Assembly: GCA_937990735.1 (NCBI GenBank)
Contig: CALKQT010000079.1
Span: 1 to 11,063, forward strand
Length of the DNA: 11,063 nt
Direction of reading: 5' to 3'
Source of the DNA: an uncultured Campylobacter sp.
GTDB lineage: Bacteria > Campylobacterota > Campylobacteria > Campylobacterales > Campylobacteraceae
The notes under the pieces are model-generated. The model had not been told where the DNA came from and did not search any database. It was given only the letters and a program-made list of their open reading frames with translations. The position numbers and the translations under genes were made by a program. Below are positions 1 to 6,400 of this stretch, in pieces (the stretch's first letter is position 1; each line of letters opens with the position of its first letter).

Positions 1-1
1 A

Positions 2-574
2 CTATTTTTTATTCGGGATATTATAGATTTGGGATATATAGATAAAGTCGATTATTTAACAACATCTATAGCGATATTATTAATCGCCGTTATTACATAT
101 ATCTTTACCGCGATACGCAATAAACGCGAAATAAGATTTACCGATCAATATATAGAATTTTTAGATAAAGGGATTGTCAAAAGGCAGTGTAAGGTAGAAA
201 AGGATAAATTATGCAAAAACTTTTCTACGCAAAATTTTAGAACCCCATCTTTTATCGTGTTGATTATATTTTGTGTCGGTTCGTTAGGTTTTTTCTTTGT
301 ATTTTTGCTTTGCATGTATGTGGCGAATATATTTATAAAATTCGTCGTGTATTTTTGCATAAATAAAGGCATAAAAGGATTTAAAATTTTTCCATTTATA
401 AAAGTCGCCAGACCTGGATATGGTAAGTATCTATACAATGCTGTTGCCATATCGGCACACTACTATTTGATTTATTTGTATAGCAATGAAATTTACGACG
501 AAGTTAGAGAGTATTTTCTGCAGAAAAATATAAATATAGACTATATTAAAAAAGACTATACGGTTCTTTTCTAG
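2..574 (+). CDS. Hypothetical membrane protein, 5'-truncated by the window edge
   Basis: I do not recognise this family. The frame is open from base 2 to the TAG at 572-574, with no stop before the first possible start (TTG at 29). No Shine-Dalgarno precedes that TTG, so the gene probably begins outside the window; read from the TTG it gives 181 residues. Counting from there, a hydrophobic segment lies at about 10-29 and a longer one at about 74-111 rich in Phe, Leu, Val and Ile; a weaker one is near 137-152. This suggests an inner-membrane protein with two or three spans and a short Lys/Asp-rich C-terminal tail. Base composition is about 30% GC by hand count of sample lines, far below the housekeeping genes here, and codons are AT-rich, which suggests acquisition by transfer. 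It lies upstream of an ankyrin gene, but 372 bases separate them, so an operon is not supported. Confidence 0.65.
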   Translation, partial: LFFIRDIIDLGYIDKVDYLTTSIAILLIAVITYIFTAIRNKREIRFTDQYIEFLDKGIVKRQCKVEKDKLCKNFSTQNFRTPSFIVLIIFCVGSLGFFFVFLLCMYVANIFIKFVVYFCINKGIKGFKIFPFIKVARPGYGKYLYNAVAISAHYYLIYLYSNEIYDEVREYFLQKNINIDYIKKDYTVLF

Positions 575-604
575 GAGGATATGCGAAACGGGCGGCAAAT
601 TTAA
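573..604 (+). other. Orphan perfect Shine-Dalgarno and 7-codon reading frame
   Basis: AGGAGG at 573-578 overlaps the TAG stop of the preceding gene and is followed two bases later by ATG at 581. That ATG opens only seven codons (MRNGRQI) before TAA at 602-604. No start codon lies at normal spacing (5-9 bases) behind the AGGAGG. It looks like the ribosome binding site of a second cistron whose body has been lost or replaced by spacer DNA. A functional leader peptide is possible but nothing supports it. Confidence 0.35.
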
Positions 605-946
605 AACTAAAATTTCAATATTTTATGGTAGCCGCCACTAAATTTCGTAGCGATACCGAGCGCAAATACGGCAAATTTAGCGCTAAATTTTATGCGTAGA
701 AGCGCTTGTTGAAATTCTAACCGCCTGTCGTTGGGATAAAATTTCGTCGGTAAAATTTTACCCGAGCAACATTTCTACGTGGAATTCTATCGGTAAAATT
801 TCGAAAGCAAAATTTTGCGCCTAAACTCTCTTAAATCTCGCCCTGCGAATTCCGCCCGAGCGAAATTGCCTTGTTAAATTCTGCCCGTTTATATTCGGCT
901 AAGCTCACACTCGGTAGTATTTGTCATTTTATTTGCGGAGGTTGCT
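575..946. other. Non-coding spacer rich in AAATTT palindromes
   Basis: I see no credible gene here. The stretch holds nine AAATTT hexamers by hand count, about one per 41 bases. It also holds a perfect 18-bp palindrome at 673-690 and a 14-bp palindrome GGTAAAATTTTACC at 749-762. GC is clearly higher than in the preceding gene. The promoter of the ankyrin gene should lie at its right end, but I find no convincing -10 box. Confidence 0.6.
673..690. repeat. 18-bp perfect palindrome, copy 1
   Basis: AAATTTAGCGCTAAATTT is its own reverse complement. An identical copy lies 5.4 kb away at 6049-6066, also between genes. A degenerate relative (AAATTTATCACTAAATTT) sits at the matching place in the left member of the 134-bp repeat pair. 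Function unknown; a protein-binding site or a conserved part of a spacer repeat family are both possible. Confidence 0.6.
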
Positions 947-949
947 TTG
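937..949 (+). promoter_or_regulatory. Shine-Dalgarno that decides the TTG start of the ankyrin gene
   Basis: GGAGG at 937-941, five bases, then TTG at 947-949. The next in-frame residues are basic and then hydrophobic, as expected for an export signal, which supports this non-ATG start. Confidence 0.7.
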
Positions 950-2386
950 AAAGAGATAAAATCCAAGCTCATCATAGCGTGCTTGGTTGTTACGGCGGGC
1001 GTATTTTGTCTGATCGCAGGCAGTGCGTTTATGGATAGGTCCAAAACTCAGCCCGCGCAAAATTCCACGGCGAGCCGCGCCGCGACCTCCGGCAATTCCT
1101 CCAATCGACCGCTAACGGATGAGGATCGCGCCGCAATAGCAAGGTACCGGTACGAAAGGCTGGGCGCCGAGTTAAATTTAGACGAGCGCGTAGTGCAGGG
1201 CGATGAGCGGATGGAGTATTTCCGCAAGCTTTTGCGCTCCAAGGACACTGCTCGTATTTTGGCATTTATGCGAGAGCAGCGCATCACTGCGGGCGATCCG
1301 CTGCAGTTTGGTATAACGGCGATAATGTATTCTAGCTTTTACAACGATGCAAACACCACCGAGGAGCTGATCTATCACGGAGCGGATATCAACCGCACGG
1401 ACGATTTTTCTCATTCGGCGCTAAGCTATGCTATCGAAAATAACTCTACCGCTGCCGCGGAAGTTCTACTTAAGCATGGAGCTAGCTTTTCTAGCGTTAA
1501 ATATGTTCGTCCGTGGCTTGCGACTCCGGGATGCTGCGATGCCTATTTGGTCGCCGATACTAGCGATGCACAGGTAAGGACATATTACGGAACACCTAAA
1601 AGCGAGGGTACTAGCGCGGTATCTGATCCGCTCTATTATGCCGTGGCGGGTGGATTTTTGCAGATGACGGAGCTTATGCTTAGTAGCGGCGTAAGACCTG
1701 AGATTACCGCTTGGACGGACGATCATTGTATTGCTTTTACGCTCAAGCACCGCAAAGATGAGCGGCAGCCGAACTGCTCCATCTATCAGATGCTACCGCA
1801 GCGATATGACGCAAGTATGCTAAATCTGCTGCTTAAATACGATTTAGCAGGGCTTCCGGGCGATGAGCGTATTCGAAAAAAATACGATGACTGCCGTAAG
1901 GATTTGGATACGTTGAGGAAGTATAAGAAAATATACCTAGAGCATATGGATGATTATTGTTACGATGAGATTATTTTGGATTGGAGCTGGTTGGATAGCT
2001 TTAATTATGATATAGTTAGGTTTATTATGAGGGAGCGCTCAAAGGATTGGGAAAAAGGTGCAATCGGGTTTAACAGAGGTTCGCTGCCCGATCTTAATAG
2101 ATGTGGCTCAGTAACGCCCAATACGGCGCTACTTGGTATCTACGATACGCTTATAAAGCGCTATTCCGCGCTCTGCGGCGATGAGCTTAATGGTGCGAGT
2201 GGCTTTGATCTGGATAAATTTTTTAGATATTCGCACTTAAAAGGCTTGGAATTTGATCTTAAAATAGAGTATGAGGGCAAGGTAATAAGAGTGGAGGAGT
2301 ACGATAAAATTTTAAGGCGCGATGCGTCTAAGCAGCTAGAGCAAGCGGGTTCCAAGGCTAAGGATACCGCGTCTGCCAATGAGTAA
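947..2386 (+). CDS. Exported or membrane-anchored ankyrin-repeat protein
   Basis: The start is TTG at 947, chosen because GGAGG at 937-941 sits five bases upstream; the product is 479 residues. Residues 4-7 are basic (KSK) and 8-28 are hydrophobic, a signal peptide or N-terminal anchor, followed by a low-complexity Ser/Thr/Ala/Asn linker (about 35-54). Ankyrin-like repeats are visible at about 121-152 (EELIYHGADIN), 155-183 (SALSYAIENN, AAEVLLKHGAS) and 227-252 (PLYYAVAGGF, TELMLSSGVRP), with a possible degenerate one near 288-302. The C-terminal part (about 305-479) is charged and unrecognised. Ankyrin repeats bind proteins, so a periplasmic or membrane-side binding partner is likely, but no partner is evident. 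Eight cysteines follow the anchor (196, 197, 261, 277, 316, 338, 386, 410), which could form disulfides if the domain is periplasmic. The 5' half is GC-rich and parts of the 3' half are near 30-40% GC, a mosaic look. Confidence 0.82.
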   Translation: MKEIKSKLIIACLVVTAGVFCLIAGSAFMDRSKTQPAQNSTASRAATSGNSSNRPLTDEDRAAIARYRYERLGAELNLDERVVQGDERMEYFRKLLRSKDTARILAFMREQRITAGDPLQFGITAIMYSSFYNDANTTEELIYHGADINRTDDFSHSALSYAIENNSTAAAEVLLKHGASFSSVKYVRPWLATPGCCDAYLVADTSDAQVRTYYGTPKSEGTSAVSDPLYYAVAGGFLQMTELMLSSGVRPEITAWTDDHCIAFTLKHRKDERQPNCSIYQMLPQRYDASMLNLLLKYDLAGLPGDERIRKKYDDCRKDLDTLRKYKKIYLEHMDDYCYDEIILDWSWLDSFNYDIVRFIMRERSKDWEKGAIGFNRGSLPDLNRCGSVTPNTALLGIYDTLIKRYSALCGDELNGASGFDLDKFFRYSHLKGLEFDLKIEYEGKVIRVEEYDKILRRDASKQLEQAGSKAKDTASANE

Positions 2387-2513
2387 ATTCTATAAAATTT
2401 ACAGACGCGATTATCGGTTTCGCAGTTGCTATGTATCTTGCAAAATTATATAAATTACGCCGATTTAAAATTTGCGTCGTTTTTGCTTTATAAAACACAT
2501 GGAATTTTGTCGC

Positions 2514-2519
2514 TATAAT
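2514..2519 (+). promoter_or_regulatory. Orphan -10 box (TATAAT) between convergent genes
   Basis: TATAAT at 2514-2519 follows a T-rich stretch (GGAATTTTGTCGC), the form of Campylobacter sigma70 promoters, which often lack a -35 box. No plus-strand gene lies downstream; the transcript would run antisense into the small coiled-coil gene. It may be chance or drive a small or antisense RNA. Confidence 0.2.
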
Positions 2520-2630
2520 GCAAGCGGTTTACAAAATTCCGGCACATATGTAAATTTTAAAAATCCCAAGAGTTGCGGCGCGTTAAATTATATAAATTTA
2601 AGGCGTTAAAATTCTACCGATATAGACACC

Positions 2631-2658
2631 CGCGAAATTCGCCGCTTAAAATTTCGCG
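2631..2658 (-). terminator. Inverted repeat directly after the minus-strand coiled-coil gene
   Basis: CGCGAAATT at 2631-2639 pairs perfectly with AATTTCGCG at 2650-2658 around a 10-base loop. It begins immediately after the TAG (2659-2661) of the minus-strand gene. There is no U-run behind it, so it may be a 3'-end stabilising hairpin or a weak terminator rather than a classic intrinsic one. Confidence 0.35.
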
Positions 2659-3069
2659 CTACAAATTCTTAAATTCTATCTCCAGCTGCTTGCGCCAGTC
2701 TTGCAGTGCGCACTTTGCGTCCGCGGTATATTTTTCGATCAGAGCATCCGTTTTACTTAGAAACTCAAATAGCTTGCCTTCCCACACGGCGGGGTTTAGG
2801 TTGCTTTGATGCATCGTTTTGATATAGACTAACTCCTTGCTAAGGGCCTCAAGCTCGTCTAGATAACTCTCACTAGCCCCTTCTTCTCGCAGCTCTAGCC
2901 GCTTTAGATCTCGCAGTTTGTCCTCTAAAATATCGCAAAATTTCATATACCTTTGCGAGTTAAGCTCGGGGTCTGCGGCGTCTGCGCGCGCGGAAGCCTT
3001 TTGGACCTGAAAATATACGAGCGCGCCCACCGCAAGGGCGACTGCGAACATCAAAGCGAAATTAGCCAT
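2659..3069 (-). CDS. Small membrane-anchored coiled-coil protein, unknown function
   Basis: I do not recognise this 136-residue protein. One membrane segment occupies about residues 3-22 (FALMFAVALAVGALVYF), followed by a soluble, strongly charged helical region. Residues about 39-86 carry leucine-spaced acidic and basic residues typical of a coiled coil; a second helical stretch covers about 97-134. With few positive charges before the span, the bulk is plausibly periplasmic or cytoplasmic; I cannot decide. The ATG at 3067-3069 lies inside the last codons of the upstream transporter gene (8-bp overlap) and has AAGGAG at 3075-3080 with five-base spacing, so both are likely co-transcribed and translated together. 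This suggests a job linked to the transporter, but that is inference only. Confidence 0.7.
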   Translation of the reverse strand: MANFALMFAVALAVGALVYFQVQKASARADAADPELNSQRYMKFCDILEDKLRDLKRLELREEGASESYLDELEALSKELVYIKTMHQSNLNPAVWEGKLFEFLSKTDALIEKYTADAKCALQDWRKQLEIEFKNL

Positions 3070-3934
3070 TTTTTCTCCTTAAGCCGTCCAAGCCCACGAC
3101 CGCGAGCCCGAACCAAATTAGCGAAAAGCTCAAAATTTTGTAAGTCTCAAGCTCCTCGCCGTAGATAAATACCGCGATTAGCATACTCATGCTGGGGCTG
3201 ATGTATTGCATAAAGCCGATCGTAGATAGCGGCAGATACTGCGTGCTTACGGCGAAGGTAAGCAGCGGCAAAATCGTAATCAGTCCGCTTGCAAACAGCA
3301 GTGCGCCGCTTGTGCTAAAGCCGAAGGCGCCGCTTCCTTTCAACGCGCAGTAGATCAGAAACGCAAGCGCGGGCAGCAGCATCAACGTCGTCTCGCAAAA
3401 CAGCCCCTCAAAGCTAGGCACTTTTACCTTCTTGCGTAGGAGCCCGTAAAATGCAAAGCTAAGCGGCAGTACGAGCGAGATTATCGGCAGTCTACCTAGC
3501 GCGTAAATTTGCACGCCGATCGCCGCAAAGGCTAGCAGCAGGGAAAGCTTCGCCGCCGCGCTTAGCCGTTCGTGCAGAAACAAAGCGCCCAAAAGCACCG
3601 AAAATAGAGGATTTATAAAATATCCAAGGCTGGTAGCCAAAATTTGATCGGAATTTACCGCGTAGATATAAATGCCCCAGTTCGTGCTGATAAGTAGTCC
3701 CGTACAAAGTAGCGTGAGAGCGATTTTAGGGGTGCTAAGAAGGCGCGCGACGTTTTTTAAACGGTGCGTAAAGCAGAGAAAAACGAGCAGTAGTAGGAAG
3801 GACCAAACGACGCGATGCGCTAAAATTTGCACCGCATCCACGTCCTTTATGAGCTTAAAAAATATCGGGAAAACGCCCCACATAAAAAAGGTCGCAAATG
3901 CAAGCATTAGTCCTTTAGTGCGATCGTTTTCCAT
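3062..3934 (-). CDS. rarD: RarD-like EamA/DMT-family inner-membrane transporter
   Basis: A drug/metabolite transporter superfamily protein of 290 residues, a normal RarD length, with about ten hydrophobic segments forming two EamA halves. Family-like stretches are MWGVFPIFFKLI (18-29), ILAHRVVWS (37-45), LISTNWGIYIYAVN (81-94), TSLGYFINPL (101-110), HERLS (121-125), LPLSFAFYGLLRKKVKV (156-172) and GFMQYISPSMSMLIAVFIYGE split over 240-260. Substrate is unknown; the RarD name comes from chloramphenicol resistance reported for relatives, and an amino-acid or metabolite exporter is equally possible. The ATG at 3932-3934 is supported by GGAAGG (complement of 3941-3946) six bases upstream, and the same AAGGAATTTTATG layout starts yebC. 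It is divergent from the DAHP synthase gene; a weak TAAAAT (complement of 3965-3970) could be its -10 box. The stop overlaps the downstream small gene. Confidence 0.85.
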   Translation of the reverse strand: MENDRTKGLMLAFATFFMWGVFPIFFKLIKDVDAVQILAHRVVWSFLLLLVFLCFTHRLKNVARLLSTPKIALTLLCTGLLISTNWGIYIYAVNSDQILATSLGYFINPLFSVLLGALFLHERLSAAAKLSLLLAFAAIGVQIYALGRLPIISLVLPLSFAFYGLLRKKVKVPSFEGLFCETTLMLLPALAFLIYCALKGSGAFGFSTSGALLFASGLITILPLLTFAVSTQYLPLSTIGFMQYISPSMSMLIAVFIYGEELETYKILSFSLIWFGLAVVGLDGLRRKNG

Positions 3935-4002
3935 AAAATTCCTTCCAAATTGCCTAAAGGCGCTATTTTAAGATTTTTTGGGTTAATAAAAGCTTATTTG
4001 GG

Positions 4003-4008
4003 TATAAT
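4003..4008 (+). promoter_or_regulatory. Promoter -10 box of the DAHP synthase gene
   Basis: TATAAT, preceded by GGG and by phased T-tracts (TTTTTTGGG at 3975-3983, TTATTTGGG at 3994-4002). This is the usual Campylobacter sigma70 arrangement of a strong -10 with T-rich upstream DNA and no clear -35. It lies 30 bases before the ATG at 4039. Confidence 0.7.
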
Positions 4009-4038
4009 CGTAAGATTTAGGAAATTTAAGGAGTGGAT

Positions 4039-5382
4039 ATGAGTTGGAGTAGGACGTCGTGGAAAGATTATAAAATTTTACAGCAGCCGATTTATCAGGA
4101 TGAAAGTGCGGTGCAGGCCGCTAAAGAGCGCCTTTACAAGCTGCCGCCGTTAATTTTCGCGGGCGAGGTTCGCAACCTAAAAGCCGAGCTTGCGCGCGCA
4201 AGCGAAGGCAAGTCGTTTCTGCTTCAAGGCGGCGATTGCGCGGAGAGCTTTAATGATTTTAGCGCGAATAATATCCGCGATATGTTTAAAGTAATGCTTC
4301 AAATGGCGATCATTCTTACCTTCGCAGCGGGACGCCCCGTCGTTAAGGTAGGTCGTATCGCAGGGCAGTTCGCAAAGCCGCGCAGCAGCGATTTCGAGGA
4401 GATTGGCGGCGTGAGTTTGCCTAGCTATCGCGGCGACATAATCAACGGATTTGAGTTTAACGAAGCGGCGCGCAAGCCGGATCCTGCGCGCATGATCGAG
4501 GCGTATCATCAAAGCGCTTCTACGCTAAATCTGCTGCGCGCCTTTTCTCGCGGCGGTCTTGCGAACCTGCACGAGGTGCATAAGTGGAATTTGGGCTTTT
4601 TGAAAAAGGGCGAGCTGGAGGCTAAATTTAACGAGCTCAGCGATGAAATTTCGCGTACGCTTAAATTTATGGAGGCGTGTGGACTGAGTGCCGCAAATTC
4701 CCCGAGCCTTGCCGAGACGGTGCTTTACACCTCGCACGAGGCGCTGCTGCTGCACTATGAGGAGTGTCTGACGCGCATCGACAGCACCAGCGGCGATTGG
4801 TACGACTGCTCGGCGCACATGCTTTGGATCGGCGAGCGCACGCGCGGCGCGGACGATGCGCACGTGCATTTTTTAAGCGGTATCAAAAACCCTCTCGGCG
4901 TCAAGATCGGCCCGAGCGGCACCGCGGATGAAATTTTGCGCCTTTGCGACAAGCTCAATCCGCAAAACGAAGCAGGCAGGCTAAACGTCATCATCCGCAT
5001 GGGCGCGGATAAGATCGGTGCGCGGCTGCCGCAAATTTTACGCGAGCTAAAGCGCGAGGGTAGGGCGATCCTATACAGCATCGATCCGATGCACGGCAAC
5101 ACCGTCAAGACCGCCAACGGCTACAAAACGCGCGAGTTTTCTAAAATTTTAAGCGAGGTTCAGAGCTTTTTTGAGATCCACGCCGCGGAGGGCACGCACG
5201 CGGGCGGTATCCATCTTGAGATGACCGGTCAAAACGTCACCGAGTGCACGGGCGGCTCGTTTAACGTGACGCAAGAGACGCTAAAACAGCGCTACGAAAC
5301 GCAGTGCGATCCGCGCCTAAACGCAGATCAGGCGCTAGAGCTTGCGTTTTTGCTCGCCGATAATCTAAAAAAGGCGGACTAA
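4039..5382 (+). CDS. aroG: Class II (plant-type) DAHP synthase
   Basis: 3-deoxy-D-arabino-heptulosonate 7-phosphate synthase condenses phosphoenolpyruvate with erythrose 4-phosphate in the cytoplasm, the first step of the shikimate pathway to Phe, Tyr and Trp. The 447-residue product has the class II hallmarks: WSRTSW near the start, LLQGGDCAE (61-69), KVGRIAGQFAKPRS (103-116), YRGD (130-133), GERTR (265-269), DPMHGNT (349-355) and HLEMTGQNVTEC (392-403). Cys67, His352, Glu394 and Asp424 match in order and spacing the four metal ligands known from the Mycobacterium tuberculosis enzyme. An in-frame GTG at 4033 is rejected as start because it overlaps the Shine-Dalgarno AAGGAG (4028-4033); that site fits ATG 4039 with five-base spacing. 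It is a single-gene unit behind its own promoter and a weak terminator. Naming differs between genomes (aroF or aroG); the enzyme class is secure, the allosteric effector is not visible. Confidence 0.95.
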   Translation: MSWSRTSWKDYKILQQPIYQDESAVQAAKERLYKLPPLIFAGEVRNLKAELARASEGKSFLLQGGDCAESFNDFSANNIRDMFKVMLQMAIILTFAAGRPVVKVGRIAGQFAKPRSSDFEEIGGVSLPSYRGDIINGFEFNEAARKPDPARMIEAYHQSASTLNLLRAFSRGGLANLHEVHKWNLGFLKKGELEAKFNELSDEISRTLKFMEACGLSAANSPSLAETVLYTSHEALLLHYEECLTRIDSTSGDWYDCSAHMLWIGERTRGADDAHVHFLSGIKNPLGVKIGPSGTADEILRLCDKLNPQNEAGRLNVIIRMGADKIGARLPQILRELKREGRAILYSIDPMHGNTVKTANGYKTREFSKILSEVQSFFEIHAAEGTHAGGIHLEMTGQNVTECTGGSFNVTQETLKQRYETQCDPRLNADQALELAFLLADNLKKAD

Positions 5383-5393
5383 TCCCGCTTTTT
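5368..5393 (+). terminator. Likely intrinsic terminator of the DAHP synthase gene
   Basis: GCGG (5374-5377) pairs with CCGC (5385-5388) around a seven-base loop. A5 at 5368-5372 extends the stem onto T5 at 5389-5393, with G5373 bulged. It overlaps the stop codon. The stem is short; a second hairpin follows. Confidence 0.5.
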
Positions 5394-5419
5394 AAATTTC
5401 ATCCGCATGCGGCTTTGCC

Positions 5420-5440
5420 GGCCTCTCTTTTGCAGAGGTC
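5420..5440 (+). terminator. Second hairpin after the DAHP synthase gene
   Basis: GGCCTCT (5420-5426) pairs with AGAGGTC (5434-5440), seven pairs including one G-U, around a seven-base loop. A T-tract begins only about nine bases later, so this may be a backup terminator or a 3'-end structure. Confidence 0.35.
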
Positions 5441-5527
5441 TTGCAAGCTTTTATGCTATCAAATTTAGTTTGTTTGCTTTATCATTTAAAATTTTGTTTT
5501 GCATTTGCTTTGAAGCTTTTAACGAGT

Positions 5528-5661
5528 TAAATTTAGCCCCATAGGCTTTGCGGCTTAAAATTTTTAATGCGCTCTGCATGAAATTTTAAAATTTTATCGC
5601 CGTGGAATTTTAAAAATTTATCACTAAATTTTTGGCTCGCGGAATTTCATTTCTAAATTTT
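5528..5661. repeat. 134-bp imperfect direct repeat, copy A
   Basis: It aligns end to end with 5963-6096. My hand alignment gives about 108 matches in 135 columns (near 80%) with three one-base gaps. Shared blocks include TAAATTTAGCCCC, GCGGCTTAAAA, AATTTTAAAATTT, AATTTTAAAAATTTA and AATTTCAT. The GC-containing blocks argue that this is true homology and not just shared A/T richness. Confidence 0.7.
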
Positions 5662-5904
5662 ATTGCTGGTTGGAATTTAATCGCAGGTTGGAGCTTTAAC
5701 GAGAGTCGGCGCTATGACCGCGCTTTGCGCTTTAAATTTAATCGTATCTTGGCGTGAGAGATTAAAATTTACGCGGCTCTAAATACGAGGCGGCTTTGGG
5801 CGTAGTCTCGGGGCGGCCAAAATATAGAGAATTGAAATTTATACCTCACGCGAAAAAGTAAGCCGCATAAGCCCGTCGCCAAAATACGAGCAATTTAAAA
5901 ATTT

Positions 5905-5919
5905 GCGGCGTCGCGCCGC
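5905..5919. repeat. GC-rich hairpin GCGGCG-TCG-CGCCGC
   Basis: A perfect six-base-pair stem (5905-5910 with 5914-5919) and three-base loop, flanked by A/T-rich DNA on both sides, AAAAATTT to the left and GATAAAATTTCTTTTT to the right. It could act as an intrinsic terminator, best on the minus strand where AAATTTTT follows the stem directly, or as a structural element of the spacer. Confidence 0.4.
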
Positions 5920-5962
5920 GATAAAATTTCTTTTTGCACAGACTTGCAAACTTCTCGGCGGC

Positions 5963-6096
5963 TAAATTTAGCCCCGTGAGCTCGCGGCTTAAAATTTTAA
6001 ATCCGCCTTGTATGGAATTTTAAAATTTGCGTTGCCATAGAATTTTAAAAATTTAGCGCTAAATTTACGGCCCGCGAAATTTCATCTTTAAATTTC
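5963..6096. repeat. 134-bp imperfect direct repeat, copy B
   Basis: Partner of 5528-5661, same orientation, start-to-start distance 435 bases. This copy holds the perfect 18-bp palindrome at 6049-6066 where copy A is degenerate. No target-site duplication, inverted ends or coding capacity were seen, so it is not an insertion sequence by any sign visible here. Confidence 0.7.
6049..6066. repeat. 18-bp perfect palindrome, copy 2
   Basis: Identical to 673-690 (AAATTTAGCGCTAAATTT). It lies inside copy B of the 134-bp repeat. Confidence 0.6.
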
Positions 6097-6110
6097 TTCG
6101 TGTAAATTTT

Positions 6111-6400
6111 AATCGCTCGCTGCTGTGTGTGCCGCCTATCTGTGCACGCTCAAGCTAGCGGCAGACTAAGCGGTAAATGTAGCTACGCAAGCTCGCCTCC
6201 GTTTTTTCGCACATAGCAAAAGAGAACGCCGCACTATCTGCGATATTTTATTCGGCGTAGATACGGCGTAAAAGCTCTTGCTTGAGATGGGCACGACGAA
6301 CAGATGCCGCCACAGCGGCGATGTATGCTCGGTCGGCTCATGAACTTTCGCTTAATCCTTGATGATGCGATAGATTAGGCGGAGCAGACTTCGTATCCGT
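6111..6400 (-). pseudogene. Possible gene remnant: island without AAATTT motifs
   Basis: This part of the spacer lacks the AAATTT motif entirely and is richer in GC than its surroundings. On the minus strand one frame gives a short coding-like stretch (RIRSLLRLIYRIIKD, then a stop) and then continues open for about 60 codons before the next stop. No start with a Shine-Dalgarno and no recognisable motif is present. It may be a decayed gene, or simply a spacer of different origin. A GCCGC-CACA-GCGGC hairpin lies at 6306-6319. Confidence 0.2.

Noticed and set aside
29..31. TTG as the true start of the first gene
   Set aside because: No ribosome site precedes it and the frame is open to the window edge, so the gene most likely begins upstream.
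625..699. 24-codon frame beginning with ATG at 625
   Set aside because: It consists of spacer motifs (KFR, KFSAKF from AAATTT repeats) and has no ribosome site.
974..985. Lipoprotein signal (I-I-A-C) in the ankyrin protein
   Set aside because: The four residues fit a lipobox, but the hydrophobic part before Cys12 is only about four residues long and the hydrophobic stretch continues after it.
2573..2809. Plus-strand frame of 78 codons
   Set aside because: Starts in spacer DNA and overlaps the coiled-coil gene on the other strand; composition and residues are those of an antisense shadow.
4033..4035. In-frame GTG as the DAHP synthase start
   Set aside because: It overlaps the last G of the AAGGAG Shine-Dalgarno; ATG at 4039 has correct spacing and gives the usual class II N-terminus.
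6111..6400. tmRNA or other known RNA gene in the motif-free island
   Set aside because: No alanine tRNA-like ends, no T-loop sequence and no tag-coding pattern could be found.
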